Source: Shewanella marisflavi
GTDB taxonomy: Bacteria > Pseudomonadota > Gammaproteobacteria > Enterobacterales > Shewanellaceae
Assembly (NCBI RefSeq): GCF_023283925.1
Contig: NZ_JAKIKX010000004.1
Location: 248,001 to 312,000, forward strand
Direction of reading: 5' to 3'
Length of the DNA: 64,000 nt
The translations under genes and the position numbers were made by a program. The notes under the pieces are model-generated. The model made no database searches, had not been told where the DNA came from, and saw nothing but the letters and a program-made list of their open reading frames with translations. Each line of letters opens with the position of its first letter. The first letter of the stretch is position 1. This document shows positions 18,371 to 26,946 of the stretch, piece by piece.

Positions 18371-18440
18371 TCTTTTCATCTCTTTCCCTCTCTTTCCCTC
18401 TCTTTCCCTCTCTTTCCCCTATCTTTCCCCTATCTTTTCA
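18371..18440 (+). repeat. Polypyrimidine tandem repeat
   Basis: Three exact copies of the 10-mer TCTTTCCCTC (18381-18410) are followed by two copies of the 11-mer TCTTTCCCCTA (18411-18432). The array is flanked on both sides by TCTTTTCA. The tract is almost pure pyrimidine on the plus strand. Confidence 0.9.
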
Positions 18441-18625
18441 TGGTGCCAAAACCTGTGTTAACGGATTGTAAATTGTCATTTCGCTTTGCTTTGCCAATTC
18501 GGCGCTTAATAAGTGGGCAACGCGGATGCTTGTCACATAAACAAAAGGTGTATTGTCGATATTTGTTTGTTTTGTGTGATCTGTATCGTGTCGAGGTATT
18601 TAAAAAGAGGTACAAGTTAGGCTTG

Positions 18626-18639
18626 TTGATTTAGATCAA
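18626..18639. promoter_or_regulatory. FNR/EtrA box upstream of ompW
   Basis: TTGATTTAGATCAA is an exact match to the FNR consensus TTGAT-N4-ATCAA, 90 bases upstream of the ompW start. E. coli ompW is FNR-controlled, so oxygen-responsive control by EtrA or CRP-family proteins is likely here too. Confidence 0.8.
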
Positions 18640-18729
18640 TAACTCCTCGTTATTTGTCTGGCAGGATACGCGCAAATGTAAGGAATTTGATAATAAAAAC
18701 AACAGTAACTGTTGTATTAATGGAGTAGT

Positions 18730-19371
18730 ATGATGAAAAAAACTATCGTTTCAGGTCTGATCGCTGCCACCCTACTGTCTACTGGATTTACAGCCTCTGC
18801 ACACCAAGCTGGTGATGTTATTATTCGTGCTGGTGCCGCTGTTGTTGCCCCTAACGAATCTAGCCAAGATGTTGCTGGTTTTGGTGAGTTCAATGTTAGT
18901 AACAATACCCAATTAGGTCTTAACTTTGGTTACATGCTGAGTGATAACTGGGGTATTGAGCTATTAGCGGCAACGCCATTTAGCCATGATGTCTCTTTAG
19001 ATGGCGTAGGCAAGATTGCAGAGACTAAGCACCTGCCACCAACTTTAGTGGCTCAGTATTACTTCGGTTCTGCCGAGTCTAGCGTGCGTCCTTATATCGG
19101 TGTGGGTGTGAACTTCACTAACTTCTTCGATAACGAATTCACTAATGATCTGGATGGCGCATTGACTGACCTTAGCCTAAGTAACTCTTGGGGATGGGCT
19201 GCGCAGGTAGGTTTTGACTATCAATTCAATAAGAATTGGCTGTTTAACGCTTCTGTTTGGTATGCACAAATCAGCACTGATGTTAAATTCAATTTAGGCG
19301 ATGTTCCTGTGAAAATTGAAACCGACATCGACCCATGGGTTTACATGGTGAGCTTTGGTTACACTTTCTAA
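18730..19371 (+). CDS. ompW: Outer membrane protein W
   Basis: A 213-residue OmpW-family eight-stranded barrel. The signal peptide ends near FTASA|HQAGD. The mature protein begins with GDVIIRAGAA and has the family segments GIELLAATPFSHDV, HLPPTLVAQYYF and VRPYIGVGVNFTNF, ending in a terminal phenylalanine (VSFGYTF) as expected for barrel assembly. GGAG precedes the first of two adjacent ATGs. OmpW is a narrow hydrophobic channel of the outer membrane. The FNR box upstream points to anaerobic control. Confidence 0.95.
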   Translation: MMKKTIVSGLIAATLLSTGFTASAHQAGDVIIRAGAAVVAPNESSQDVAGFGEFNVSNNTQLGLNFGYMLSDNWGIELLAATPFSHDVSLDGVGKIAETKHLPPTLVAQYYFGSAESSVRPYIGVGVNFTNFFDNEFTNDLDGALTDLSLSNSWGWAAQVGFDYQFNKNWLFNASVWYAQISTDVKFNLGDVPVKIETDIDPWVYMVSFGYTF

Positions 19372-19387
19372 ATCTAAGTTTTCGATA

Positions 19388-19418
19388 ATAAAAAAGGAGC
19401 CAAAGGGCTCCTTTTTTA
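19388..19418. terminator. Bidirectional terminator after ompW
   Basis: AAAAAAGGAGCC / GGCTCCTTTTTT hairpin with a short loop between convergent genes. Confidence 0.9.
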
Positions 19419-19441
19419 TTATCTATTTCTAACGTATCAGG

Positions 19442-20227
19442 TTACTGCGCCTTTTTAGCTGCTTTTGCCGCTTTACGTTCTTCTTTGGTGCGCCAGTGAC
19501 GGGTGTTGTAGATAAATTCTGGTAGCAGCTTAGTTAGCCAAGCGACGAGTCGCCAGCGCTTGGTGATATAGGCTCTGCGCTTTGCCTTCTGCATCGCCTT
19601 GATGGCCTGACGGGCGACCTCTTGGGGCGGTGATAGCCAGAGGCGACTCTTCTGCATGGCGGCTTTGTCCAGCAAGCCTAACTGCAGATCTGTGATAGTG
19701 ATTGGCAGCTTTAAGCGTTGGGCATGCATACTTAGCCCCTCTAGGTAACTGCTGGCGTAGGCCTTAGAGGCGTGGTAGGCCACGTTAGGGCCGCCACGTA
19801 GACCGGCGATAGAGTTGATGGCCGCTAGTTGGCCATAGCCCTGTTCGACAAATAATCGAAATGCCGTATTGCATATGGCGCTGTAGCCCTGCACATTGAC
19901 GGTAATAATATCTTGGTCAAGTTGCCATGGCAGCGAGGCATCATAGCCGTTGAGGCCAGTATTGACTATCACAAGGTGGGCGCCACCGAGTTGCTGCCAT
20001 ACAGACTCTAGGGTGTTGATAATTGCCTTGGGCTCGGTAATGGCCAATGGATGCAGGCTGACTTTTGTGGGCAGCCCATTGGCAAACTCTTGAAGTGATT
20101 CGGTATCTTGTGCCAGAAGTGCCAGTTCGACACCTTGCTCGGCGAGTTGTTTGGCGATTTCGCGACTGACAAGTGAGCTGGCGCCCACAATTATGGCTGT
20201 AGCTTGAGACATGAGACTATTCGACAT
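19442..20227 (-). CDS. Short-chain dehydrogenase/reductase
   Basis: A 261-residue SDR with a slightly altered nucleotide motif (VGASSLVSREIA), NSIAGLRGG holding the catalytic serine and an intact YHASK active site. The last 50 residues are basic and end in a lysine/alanine-rich tail (RKAAKAAKKAQ), with a hydrophobic stretch (LVAWLTKLLPEFIY) that may touch the membrane. The NTG position occupied by G replaces the usual NNAG. ATG 20227 or 20212 could be the start; neither has a strong ribosome site. Substrate unknown. Confidence 0.8.
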   Translation of the reverse strand: MSNSLMSQATAIIVGASSLVSREIAKQLAEQGVELALLAQDTESLQEFANGLPTKVSLHPLAITEPKAIINTLESVWQQLGGAHLVIVNTGLNGYDASLPWQLDQDIITVNVQGYSAICNTAFRLFVEQGYGQLAAINSIAGLRGGPNVAYHASKAYASSYLEGLSMHAQRLKLPITITDLQLGLLDKAAMQKSRLWLSPPQEVARQAIKAMQKAKRRAYITKRWRLVAWLTKLLPEFIYNTRHWRTKEERKAAKAAKKAQ

Positions 20228-20274
20228 CAAATGGTTAGCCTATGATATGAAGATATCTGATTGAGAACAAGATT

Positions 20275-20314
20275 TATAATATAGACATATGGACATCCAG
20301 AAGTCTTGATGTAT
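20275..20314 (+). promoter_or_regulatory. Promoter with tandem MetJ-like boxes before ybaY2-metA
   Basis: A -10 element TATAAT (20275-20280) is followed by four contiguous 8-mers: AGACATAT, GGACATCC, AGAAGTCT and TGATGTAT (20283-20314). These resemble tandem met boxes (consensus AGACGTCT), the third matching 7 of 8. Position over the transcription start suits MetJ repression of a ybaY2-metA transcript. Confidence 0.65.
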
Positions 20315-20330
20315 GATTAGGAGCAAGAGT

Positions 20331-20732
20331 ATGAACAGATGGTTAAGCCCGGTAGTGGCAATGGCGATGAGCGCTGGTTTACTGGCAGCTTGTGCGACAC
20401 CCAATGCCAGTGTGGAGATCCAAGGGGAAGTGTGGTTTAAGGAGCGTATGGCGTTACCGCCTGAGGCTGTGCTATCGGTGCAAATTCAGGATGTGTCTAA
20501 GATGGATGCCCCTGCTGTGGTGTTGGCGGCCTTTGACAGAGACGATGTTACAACGCCTGCACCTTTTAATTTTGTCATTCCTAGGGATCAGTTTGAGGCA
20601 GGCCATAGTTACACCGTCGGTGCCAAGATCACTTTAGATGGCAAGCTGATGTTTATTAATACTCAATCGTACCCCATAGATTTAGGCGATAGCTCGCCTA
20701 TCTCAGTGTTAGTGCAACGCGTCGGCAGGTAA
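20331..20732 (+). CDS. YbaY-family lipoprotein (copy 2)
   Basis: A 133-residue lipoprotein with the lipobox LLAAC and the same domain type as the 17205 gene (ALPPEAVLSVQIQDVS, FNFVIPRDQFEAG, YTVGAKITLDGKLMF). The ATG at 20331 has AGGAG 8 bases upstream, better than the ATG at 20313. It lies 73 bases before metA with no terminator between, downstream of MetJ-like boxes, so it may be co-regulated with methionine synthesis; why is unclear. Confidence 0.8.
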   Translation: MNRWLSPVVAMAMSAGLLAACATPNASVEIQGEVWFKERMALPPEAVLSVQIQDVSKMDAPAVVLAAFDRDDVTTPAPFNFVIPRDQFEAGHSYTVGAKITLDGKLMFINTQSYPIDLGDSSPISVLVQRVGR

Positions 20733-20805
20733 GATTAAACACCGCGCCGATAGCGATTACTGGCCCTATGTGGTTGTTTGTTAACGAGATCGAAAGAGGC
20801 GCGGT

Positions 20806-21765
20806 ATGCCGGTAAAAATTCCCGATAATCTGCCAGCGGCGGAAATACTCGAATCAGAAAATATCTTTGTCATGTCCGAAACCCGGGCGGCAAATCAGGA
20901 TATCAGACCGATGAAGGTGCTGATCTTGAACCTGATGCCAAACAAGATAGAGACTGAGACTCAGCTGTTGCGATTACTCGGCAACACGCCGCTACAGGTG
21001 GATGTGGATCTGCTGCGTATTCACGATAAAGCCTCTAAGCACACCTCTATCGATCATATGGACAACTTCTATCGTGATTTTGAGGCGGTTCGTCACAAAA
21101 ATTACGATGGCCTGATCATTACCGGTGCGCCTTTAGGGCAAATTGAATTTGAAGAGGTGACTTACTGGGACCATATTCGTGAGATCATCGACTGGTCGCA
21201 AGAGCATGTCACCTCTGTGCTCTTTCTGTGTTGGGCAGCTCATGCGGCCCTGTATCATCTCTACGGCTTGCAGCGCAAACTGCTGTCGGCTAAGCGTTCA
21301 GGGGTGTTTAACCATCAAAGAACCTGTAAACATTTCCCTTTGCTGCGCGGTTTCGATGATGAGTTTTTTGCGCCTCACTCTCGCTTTGCCGAAATGGATG
21401 TGCAGGATCTCAAGGCTCACAAGGATCTGCAGGTGTTGGCCGAGTCCGATGAGGCGGGCGCTTACTTGGTGCTGAGCCGCAACAACCGTAACCTGTTCGT
21501 GATGGGGCACCCCGAATATCAAAAATCGACCTTAAGCGATGAGTATCAAAGGGATCTTGCCGAGGGGCTTAGCCCTAAGGTGCCGAAAAACTATTTTCGC
21601 AATGACGATCCCAGCCTGCCGCCAGTGGCTCGCTGGCACGGTCATGGCAGTCTCTTGGTCAGCAATTGGCTTAACTATTATGTCTACCAGCTGACGCCTT
21701 ATGATCTTGATGATATGAACGCTATCACTCCTTGGGAACATGAGTATAAAGATGAGCAGGAGTAA
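20806..21765 (+). CDS. metA: Homoserine O-succinyltransferase
   Basis: A 319-residue MetA-family enzyme. The nucleophile Cys142 lies in [16 protein letters not shown] and the catalytic His/Glu pair in [23 protein letters not shown] is the classic N-terminal signature. It acylates homoserine as the first committed step of methionine synthesis. Succinyl versus acetyl specificity cannot be settled from the motifs alone. It overlaps the following acetyltransferase gene. Confidence 0.95.
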   Translation: MPVKIPDNLPAAEILESENIFVMSETRAANQDIRPMKVLILNLMPNKIETETQLLRLLGNTPLQVDVDLLRIHDKASKHTSIDHMDNFYRDFEAVRHKNYDGLIITGAPLGQIEFEEVTYWDHIREIIDWSQEHVTSVLFLCWAAHAALYHLYGLQRKLLSAKRSGVFNHQRTCKHFPLLRGFDDEFFAPHSRFAEMDVQDLKAHKDLQVLAESDEAGAYLVLSRNNRNLFVMGHPEYQKSTLSDEYQRDLAEGLSPKVPKNYFRNDDPSLPPVARWHGHGSLLVSNWLNYYVYQLTPYDLDDMNAITPWEHEYKDEQE

Positions 21766-22294
21766 CTCTTACGGCGGGTCGATCCTTATCGATACCCCCA
21801 GGCTGTGCATGCGCCAGTTTGTGCTGGAGGATGCCGAGGATGTGTATCGTTTTGCCGCGAATCCCGATGTGGTGCGCTATACAGGTGATGCAGATGCGGT
21901 CAAGAGCCTGGAAGATGCAAAGCGGATCATAGAAAACTATTGGCTGGCGGGGTACCGAGAACATGGTTTTGCCCGTTATGCATTGATCAACAAGGCTGAT
22001 AAACAGCTGATCGGTTTCTGTGGCATAAAGTATGAATCCTTACTTAACCGAGGGCAGGGTGGCATAGATATCGGCTATCGTATGCTGCCCGAATACTGGG
22101 GAAAAGGGCTTGCCACCGAAGCCGTCACTGCCTGTTTGCGCTATGCTCGCGAGACCCTAGGTATCGACTGCGTCTATGCTGAGGTGATGCTTGATAACCC
22201 AGCTTCTAGCCGGGTACTGGAAAAGGCTGGCATGGTGCAGATAGATAGCTATCAAGACGATGGCGTGAGTCTCCTTCTTTTCCGCACGCCCTAG
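21740..22294 (+). CDS. GNAT acetyltransferase, RimJ/RimL type
   Basis: A 184-residue GNAT protein with [20 protein letters not shown] at the start, [20 protein letters not shown] (acetyl-CoA loop) and [14 protein letters not shown] near the end. The substrate could be a ribosomal protein or a small amine. Two in-frame ATGs, 21740 and 21752, both fall inside the metA 3' end, so translation is coupled to metA by a short overlap. Confidence 0.83.
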   Translation: MSIKMSRSNSYGGSILIDTPRLCMRQFVLEDAEDVYRFAANPDVVRYTGDADAVKSLEDAKRIIENYWLAGYREHGFARYALINKADKQLIGFCGIKYESLLNRGQGGIDIGYRMLPEYWGKGLATEAVTACLRYARETLGIDCVYAEVMLDNPASSRVLEKAGMVQIDSYQDDGVSLLLFRTP

Positions 22295-22411
22295 GTGGCT
22301 GGCAGTTAGTTTTGTTCTCCTGATAGCTGCGTGGCGGTTGAAGAACAAGGTGTAAGGCGCTATTTTAACTAGACGCAGCGCCCGCTCGCTTACCTTCGAG
22401 AATGGATCCTC

Positions 22412-23029
22412 ATGTCAGAGAAAAACCAAGCTGTACTCCTGTTATTGGCCCATCCTTCGCAGCACAGATCCGAAGTCAATCTTCCCCTGTATAACCTTGC
22501 CAAGACGATTCCTGGCGTCACCGCAGTGGATCTCTACGGTGAGTATCCCGAATTTGATATCGATATCGAGCGGGAGCAACAACGATTGCTGAGTCATGAC
22601 GTGGTGATCTTTCAGTTTCCCCTCTACTGGTATTCGACGCCCGCTATCTTGAAGGAGTGGCAGGACTTAGTGTTGGAATATGGCTTTGCCTATGGCACCG
22701 ATGGTAATGCGCTCAAAGAAAAGACCTTTTTCTGTGCGATCACAGCAGGGGGCAAGGAAGAGGCCTACCAGACTGAGGGTTATAACCATTTTACCCTGAG
22801 ACAACTATTGGCGCCCCTTGAGCAGACCGCCAGCCTGACAGGGATGCGCTATCTGCCACCCTTTGCGCTGTTTGGGGCGCGCACCGCCATCGAAGATGGC
22901 CTGATGGCTCAGCACCTGAGTGACTGGCGTTCCCTGTTGAGAGCCTTGGTGGCTGGAAAAGTCAATCGCCGAGTGGCCGCTAAGCTGGCCAAGCTAAACG
23001 GCCATCTTGATCAGATCATAACGGGGTAA
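22412..23029 (+). CDS. kefG: KefG/KefF-like flavodoxin-fold quinone reductase
   Basis: A 205-residue flavodoxin-fold NAD(P)H dehydrogenase with LLLLAHPSQHRSEVNLPLY at the start, VIFQFPLYWYSTPAILKEWQDLVLEYGFAYG in the FMN/quinone region, and CAITAGGKEEAY. Proteins of this group are accessory subunits that activate glutathione-gated potassium efflux systems. The gene is 5 bases upstream of kefB in the same operon, which supports the name. Confidence 0.88.
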   Translation: MSEKNQAVLLLLAHPSQHRSEVNLPLYNLAKTIPGVTAVDLYGEYPEFDIDIEREQQRLLSHDVVIFQFPLYWYSTPAILKEWQDLVLEYGFAYGTDGNALKEKTFFCAITAGGKEEAYQTEGYNHFTLRQLLAPLEQTASLTGMRYLPPFALFGARTAIEDGLMAQHLSDWRSLLRALVAGKVNRRVAAKLAKLNGHLDQIITG

Positions 23030-23034
23030 GCGCC

Positions 23035-24996
23035 ATGACGAGCTATTTTCTACAGGCTTTTATTTATCTGGTTGCCGCCGTAATAGCTGTGCCCCTGGCA
23101 AAGCGGTTTGGTCTGGGCTCAGTGCTGGGGTATTTGATCGCCGGGGTGGTGATAGGGCCTGTGATCGGCCTGGTGGGCGATGAAACCTGGGTTATTCAAC
23201 ACTTTGCCGAATTTGGCGTGGTGATGATGTTGTTTGTCGTCGGGCTGGAGCTTGAGCCCAAAATGCTCTGGGCTATGCGTCATCGCCTGATGGGGCTTGG
23301 TGGCTTGCAGGTGTTCTTAAGCGCCGCAGCCGTGATGGCTATCGCGCTCTATTCTGATGTGCAGTGGAGCATAGCTCTCACCATAGGCCTTATTTTCGCG
23401 CTTTCTTCGACGGCCATCGTGCTGCAGACCTTTAATGAAAAGGGGCTAAGCCGCACCGATGGCGGACGCAATGCCTTCTCGGTATTGCTGTTTCAAGATA
23501 TCGCAGTGATCCCTATGCTGGCCTTTATTCCTTTGTTGGCGCTCCCCGAATTGGTGGATAAGGCGCAGCAGGCGGCTACTCAGGTTGCCGAGCATCATGA
23601 TGAGATGAGCCTGGTGGCTGGGCTGCCGCCCTGGGCCTATGCCATAGTTATCGTCGCCGCAATCGCCAGTTTGGTGGTAGGCGGGCACTACTTGAGTCGG
23701 CCGCTGTTTCGTTTTGTCGCTGCCTCTGGACTGCGGGAGATCTTTACCGCGACTGCGCTCATGCTGGTCATAGGCATTGCGGCGCTGATGAGTTTGGTCG
23801 GGCTATCGCCTGCCTTGGGTACCTTTTTAGCTGGTGTGGTGCTCGCTAACAGTGAATTTCGCCATGAGTTGGAGTCCAATATTGAGCCCTTTAAAGGTTT
23901 GCTGCTAGGGCTTTTCTTTATCACTGTGGGCGCCGGGATAGACTTTGGCATCCTCTGGCAAGATTTTGGCCTGATCATTGGCCTGACGCTGGGGATCATC
24001 TTGCTCAAAGTGCTGGTACTTTTACTGCTCAGCTTAGTGTTTAAGATCCGTCAGAGCGATCGCTGGTTGTTTGCCCTGAGCCTTGCTCAGGCTGGGGAAT
24101 TTGGCTTTGTGCTGCTTAGCTTCACGGTGCAAAACCATGTGTTACCTGTTGAGTTGGCGCAGCAGCTTTCATTGGTGGTGGCCCTGAGTATGATGCTGAC
24201 CCCTGGTCTGTTTATCTTATTCGAGCGGGTGATTGAGCCTAAATATCGCACCAGCAGCGCCGAGCGGGAAGCCGATCAAATTGATGAGCGCGGCAGTGTG
24301 ATCATCGCTGGCGTCGGTCGATTCGGCCAGGTAGTTAATCGTCTACTCAGCGCCAATGGCATCAAGACAGTGGTGCTGGATCATCAGATAAGTCAGGTCG
24401 ACATGCTGCGCAGCATTAACGTAAAAAGCTATTTTGGGGATGCCACCCGACCGGATCTGCTGCATACGGCTGGGATAGATGAGGCGGCGCTCTTGGTGGT
24501 CGCCATGGACAATCGCGAAGGGGCGGTGGAGCTGGTGAAATATGTTAAACACAGCTACCCGAAAGTGAAGATATTAGCGCGGGCATTTGACCGAGGCCAT
24601 GCCTATCTACTGCGTGATGCGGGCGCCGATTTTATTCAGAAGGAGACCCTGCTGTCGGCGCTAGAGTTAGGGGCCGATGCCATGAAATGTTTGGGGTTTC
24701 ATCCTTTTCATGTGGAGCAGCAGAAAAATACCTTCAAGCGTATCGAGAAGCGCAGTTCAGATATGCTCTATCGTGCCTGGAAAGATGACAGCAGCGGTGA
24801 GCGTTTCGACAACAACTACCGTAAGCTGTTCATTGAGTTAGAGGAGACGATTAAGGCCGCCATGACAAGGGATCGTACCGATAAGCATGCCATGAGCGAT
24901 CGAGGCTGGACCCCGCCGCCCAAGGGCTATGATGAGTTGCTTGACGGCGATGAGCCGCTGCCATTAACGCCCCCAGAGGATCAGATCAAGCCTTAA
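23035..24996 (+). CDS. kefB: Glutathione-regulated potassium efflux protein (CPA2 antiporter)
   Basis: A 653-residue protein. About 13 membrane helices fill residues 1-390 (LVAAVIAVPLAKRFGLGSVLGYL at the start, FALSSTAIVLQTFNEKG and GTFLAGVVLANSEFRHE as CPA2 signatures). A cytosolic TrkA-N domain begins at VIIAGVGRFGQVVNRLL (about residue 425). The system releases potassium in exchange for protons when electrophiles form glutathione adducts. Paired with kefG. KefB versus KefC cannot be decided firmly. Its end overlaps a convergent gene by 11 bases. Confidence 0.9.
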   Translation: MTSYFLQAFIYLVAAVIAVPLAKRFGLGSVLGYLIAGVVIGPVIGLVGDETWVIQHFAEFGVVMMLFVVGLELEPKMLWAMRHRLMGLGGLQVFLSAAAVMAIALYSDVQWSIALTIGLIFALSSTAIVLQTFNEKGLSRTDGGRNAFSVLLFQDIAVIPMLAFIPLLALPELVDKAQQAATQVAEHHDEMSLVAGLPPWAYAIVIVAAIASLVVGGHYLSRPLFRFVAASGLREIFTATALMLVIGIAALMSLVGLSPALGTFLAGVVLANSEFRHELESNIEPFKGLLLGLFFITVGAGIDFGILWQDFGLIIGLTLGIILLKVLVLLLLSLVFKIRQSDRWLFALSLAQAGEFGFVLLSFTVQNHVLPVELAQQLSLVVALSMMLTPGLFILFERVIEPKYRTSSAEREADQIDERGSVIIAGVGRFGQVVNRLLSANGIKTVVLDHQISQVDMLRSINVKSYFGDATRPDLLHTAGIDEAALLVVAMDNREGAVELVKYVKHSYPKVKILARAFDRGHAYLLRDAGADFIQKETLLSALELGADAMKCLGFHPFHVEQQKNTFKRIEKRSSDMLYRAWKDDSSGERFDNNYRKLFIELEETIKAAMTRDRTDKHAMSDRGWTPPPKGYDELLDGDEPLPLTPPEDQIKP

Positions 24997-25849
24997 GGGC
25001 GGAGAGACTGGGTTGTAGCGCCTCGGGCAGCGCCAGCTGCATTGGCTCATGACTCACAGGGCAGGTGAAATTTAGGAAGCAGGCGGTCAACTGCAGGTTG
25101 GGATCGCCTGCTGTGGCATCACCATGCTGCCTGTCGCCCACGACTGGGTAGCCAATGCTTGCCATATGGATACGGATCTGGTGTTTACGCCCTGTCTCTA
25201 TGTTTACCTGTACCAGCGACATATCAAGCTCGGGATCATATTCAATAAGTGAGGCATGGGAGCGCGCGGCCTTGCCATCGACCTCAGTGTCTATGGTGCG
25301 GGTCGCCTCGGGAAATTCACCTTTAACAATCACCCTGTACTGCTTATCTAGCTCACGCTGTTCAAATTGAGCCGCCAGCGCCGCCGTGGTTTTCTTACTG
25401 TGACCTATGATCACCAGCCCCGTGGCAGCTCTGTCCAGTCGGTGGATGATGAAGGCCGGACGCTGAGGCGTGAGGTGGGTTTCTACAAAGCGATTGATGG
25501 TGGTGTGATCGCTCCATTTTGATCCCTGGCACAACATGGCGTAGGGTTTGTACCAGATGCTGTAATCGCCCTTATCTAAGATTAACTTTGCGTCGTCGAC
25601 GCTTTGGTTAAGCACGCCACTATTGTAATAGAGGTGCAACTCATCGCCGATTTGTAGTGGTTTCTTTGCTCGGCGCAGTCGCTGGGTGTATTTCCCTCGG
25701 GTGAGCCACACAGCACCTTTGGTCATCGCCTGCTTTATCGCCTGTTTCGAGAGTTGGCTTGCCATAGCCAGTTGGCCACAGGCGTCAGTCTGGGTCTCTT
25801 TGATGGTGAGGTGGCATTCACATTTGGTTGGTATAGTCTCTTGGGGCAT
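24986..25849 (-). CDS. RluA-family RNA pseudouridine synthase
   Basis: A 287-residue pseudouridine synthase. An S4-like N-terminal part is followed by the catalytic motif HRLDRAATGL with its aspartate and TGRKHQIRIHMASIGYPVVGD. The target uridine is not predictable. The N-terminus includes CECHLTIKE, two cysteines of unclear meaning. It overlaps the convergent kefB gene by 11 bases. Confidence 0.88.
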   Translation of the reverse strand: MPQETIPTKCECHLTIKETQTDACGQLAMASQLSKQAIKQAMTKGAVWLTRGKYTQRLRRAKKPLQIGDELHLYYNSGVLNQSVDDAKLILDKGDYSIWYKPYAMLCQGSKWSDHTTINRFVETHLTPQRPAFIIHRLDRAATGLVIIGHSKKTTAALAAQFEQRELDKQYRVIVKGEFPEATRTIDTEVDGKAARSHASLIEYDPELDMSLVQVNIETGRKHQIRIHMASIGYPVVGDRQHGDATAGDPNLQLTACFLNFTCPVSHEPMQLALPEALQPSLSALKA

Positions 25850-26003
25850 GGGGCTTAATGACCTAATATTCAGGCCCGATAGTTTACACCATTTTAGTGA
25901 GAGTTTGAGGGGCTTTTTACGAAGGCGGGCATGGCTTTTGCGCTGCTATACTCATGCTAGGCGGTAATACATGGCGTGGACAGTGATCACCAGGGAGGAG
26001 TGG

Positions 26004-26870
26004 ATGAGGCGATTGATAGTAAGCGTGCTGGCAGGCTTGCTGATAAACTATGGTGGCACTGCGCAGGCAGAGGAAGCCCCAGTCCTGGTTCGTTATAACT
26101 TATCGACACACTTTGTCGATCCTAAGCAGAGCTACTATATCGATCTGCTGCGCCTGGCAATGGAGAAGAGCCGAGATCAGTTTGGCGACTATCAGATGCA
26201 AGCGGTGCCGCTAGAGATGCCCCAAGGGCGAACTATCAAACTGGTAGAGCAGGGCAAGTTGGATGTGGTGTGGACCATGACCAGTATGAGCCGCGAGCAG
26301 CAGTTGCGGGCGGTCTATTTTCCGCTGCTAAAAGGGCTGATGGGTCATCGAATCGCCATCATTCGTAAGGAGGATGAAGCGCGTTTTGCAAATATTACTC
26401 GCCTAGAGCAGTTGCAGGCGATTCCCGTCGGTCAGGGGATCGACTGGCCCGACAGTGATATTTTGCAGCGCCAGGGTTTTACCTTAGTACGTGGGGCGGC
26501 TCCCCATCTGCTGGCTATGCTGGAGAAACGTCGCTTCGACTATTTTCTGCGCGCCCTGCATGAGCCTTGGGGTGAGATAGCCGACAAAGATACGCTGATG
26601 GTGGATTCTCACTTTGTTATTGTCTATCCGGCGCCGCTCTACTTCTTCGTCAGCCCGGATAATCTGGCGTTGGCAGAGCGGATCGAGTATGGCCTACGAG
26701 CGGCGCTAGTGGACGGCAGTTTCGATGAACTCTTCTATCATCATGCCGTTACTGAAGGTATGTTGAGCCGGGCTAAGTTAGCCGAGCGGCGTTTGTTTCG
26801 GTTGGACAACCCTTTGTTGTCCCAGGAAAGCGAGAACTTGTTAACTGAGCCTGAACTCTGGCTCGATTAA
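26004..26870 (+). CDS. Periplasmic solute-binding-like protein
   Basis: A 288-residue protein with a signal peptide (MRRLIVSVLAGLLINYGGTAQA) and a type-3 solute-binding fold judged from LLRLAMEKSRDQFGDYQM, GRTIKLVEQGKLDVVWTMTS and FVSPDNLALAERIEYGLRAAL. The start at 26004 has GGAGG upstream; an earlier in-frame ATG is less likely. No permease or ATPase genes adjoin it; instead a diguanylate cyclase gene follows after 76 bases. It may therefore be a sensor or receptor protein rather than a transport component. Ligand unknown. Confidence 0.75.
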   Translation: MRRLIVSVLAGLLINYGGTAQAEEAPVLVRYNLSTHFVDPKQSYYIDLLRLAMEKSRDQFGDYQMQAVPLEMPQGRTIKLVEQGKLDVVWTMTSMSREQQLRAVYFPLLKGLMGHRIAIIRKEDEARFANITRLEQLQAIPVGQGIDWPDSDILQRQGFTLVRGAAPHLLAMLEKRRFDYFLRALHEPWGEIADKDTLMVDSHFVIVYPAPLYFFVSPDNLALAERIEYGLRAALVDGSFDELFYHHAVTEGMLSRAKLAERRLFRLDNPLLSQESENLLTEPELWLD

Positions 26871-26946
26871 CGATGCTGATTTTACTGGAAATTGTCATTA
26901 ATTTGGCGTCAAATACCAGTATAAAGACTTCAATATTGGAGCGGTT

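Larger units (their letters stand above)
18141..18729. other. Long intergenic region upstream of ompW
   Basis: About 590 bases without a supported gene. It contains a pyrimidine tandem repeat at 18371-18440 and an FNR-type box at 18626-18639. An open frame across the repeat (18323-18634) is low complexity and lacks a ribosome site. Confidence 0.6.

Noticed and set aside
18371..18440. Considered as a CRISPR array
   Set aside because: Units are contiguous 10-11-mers without spacers.
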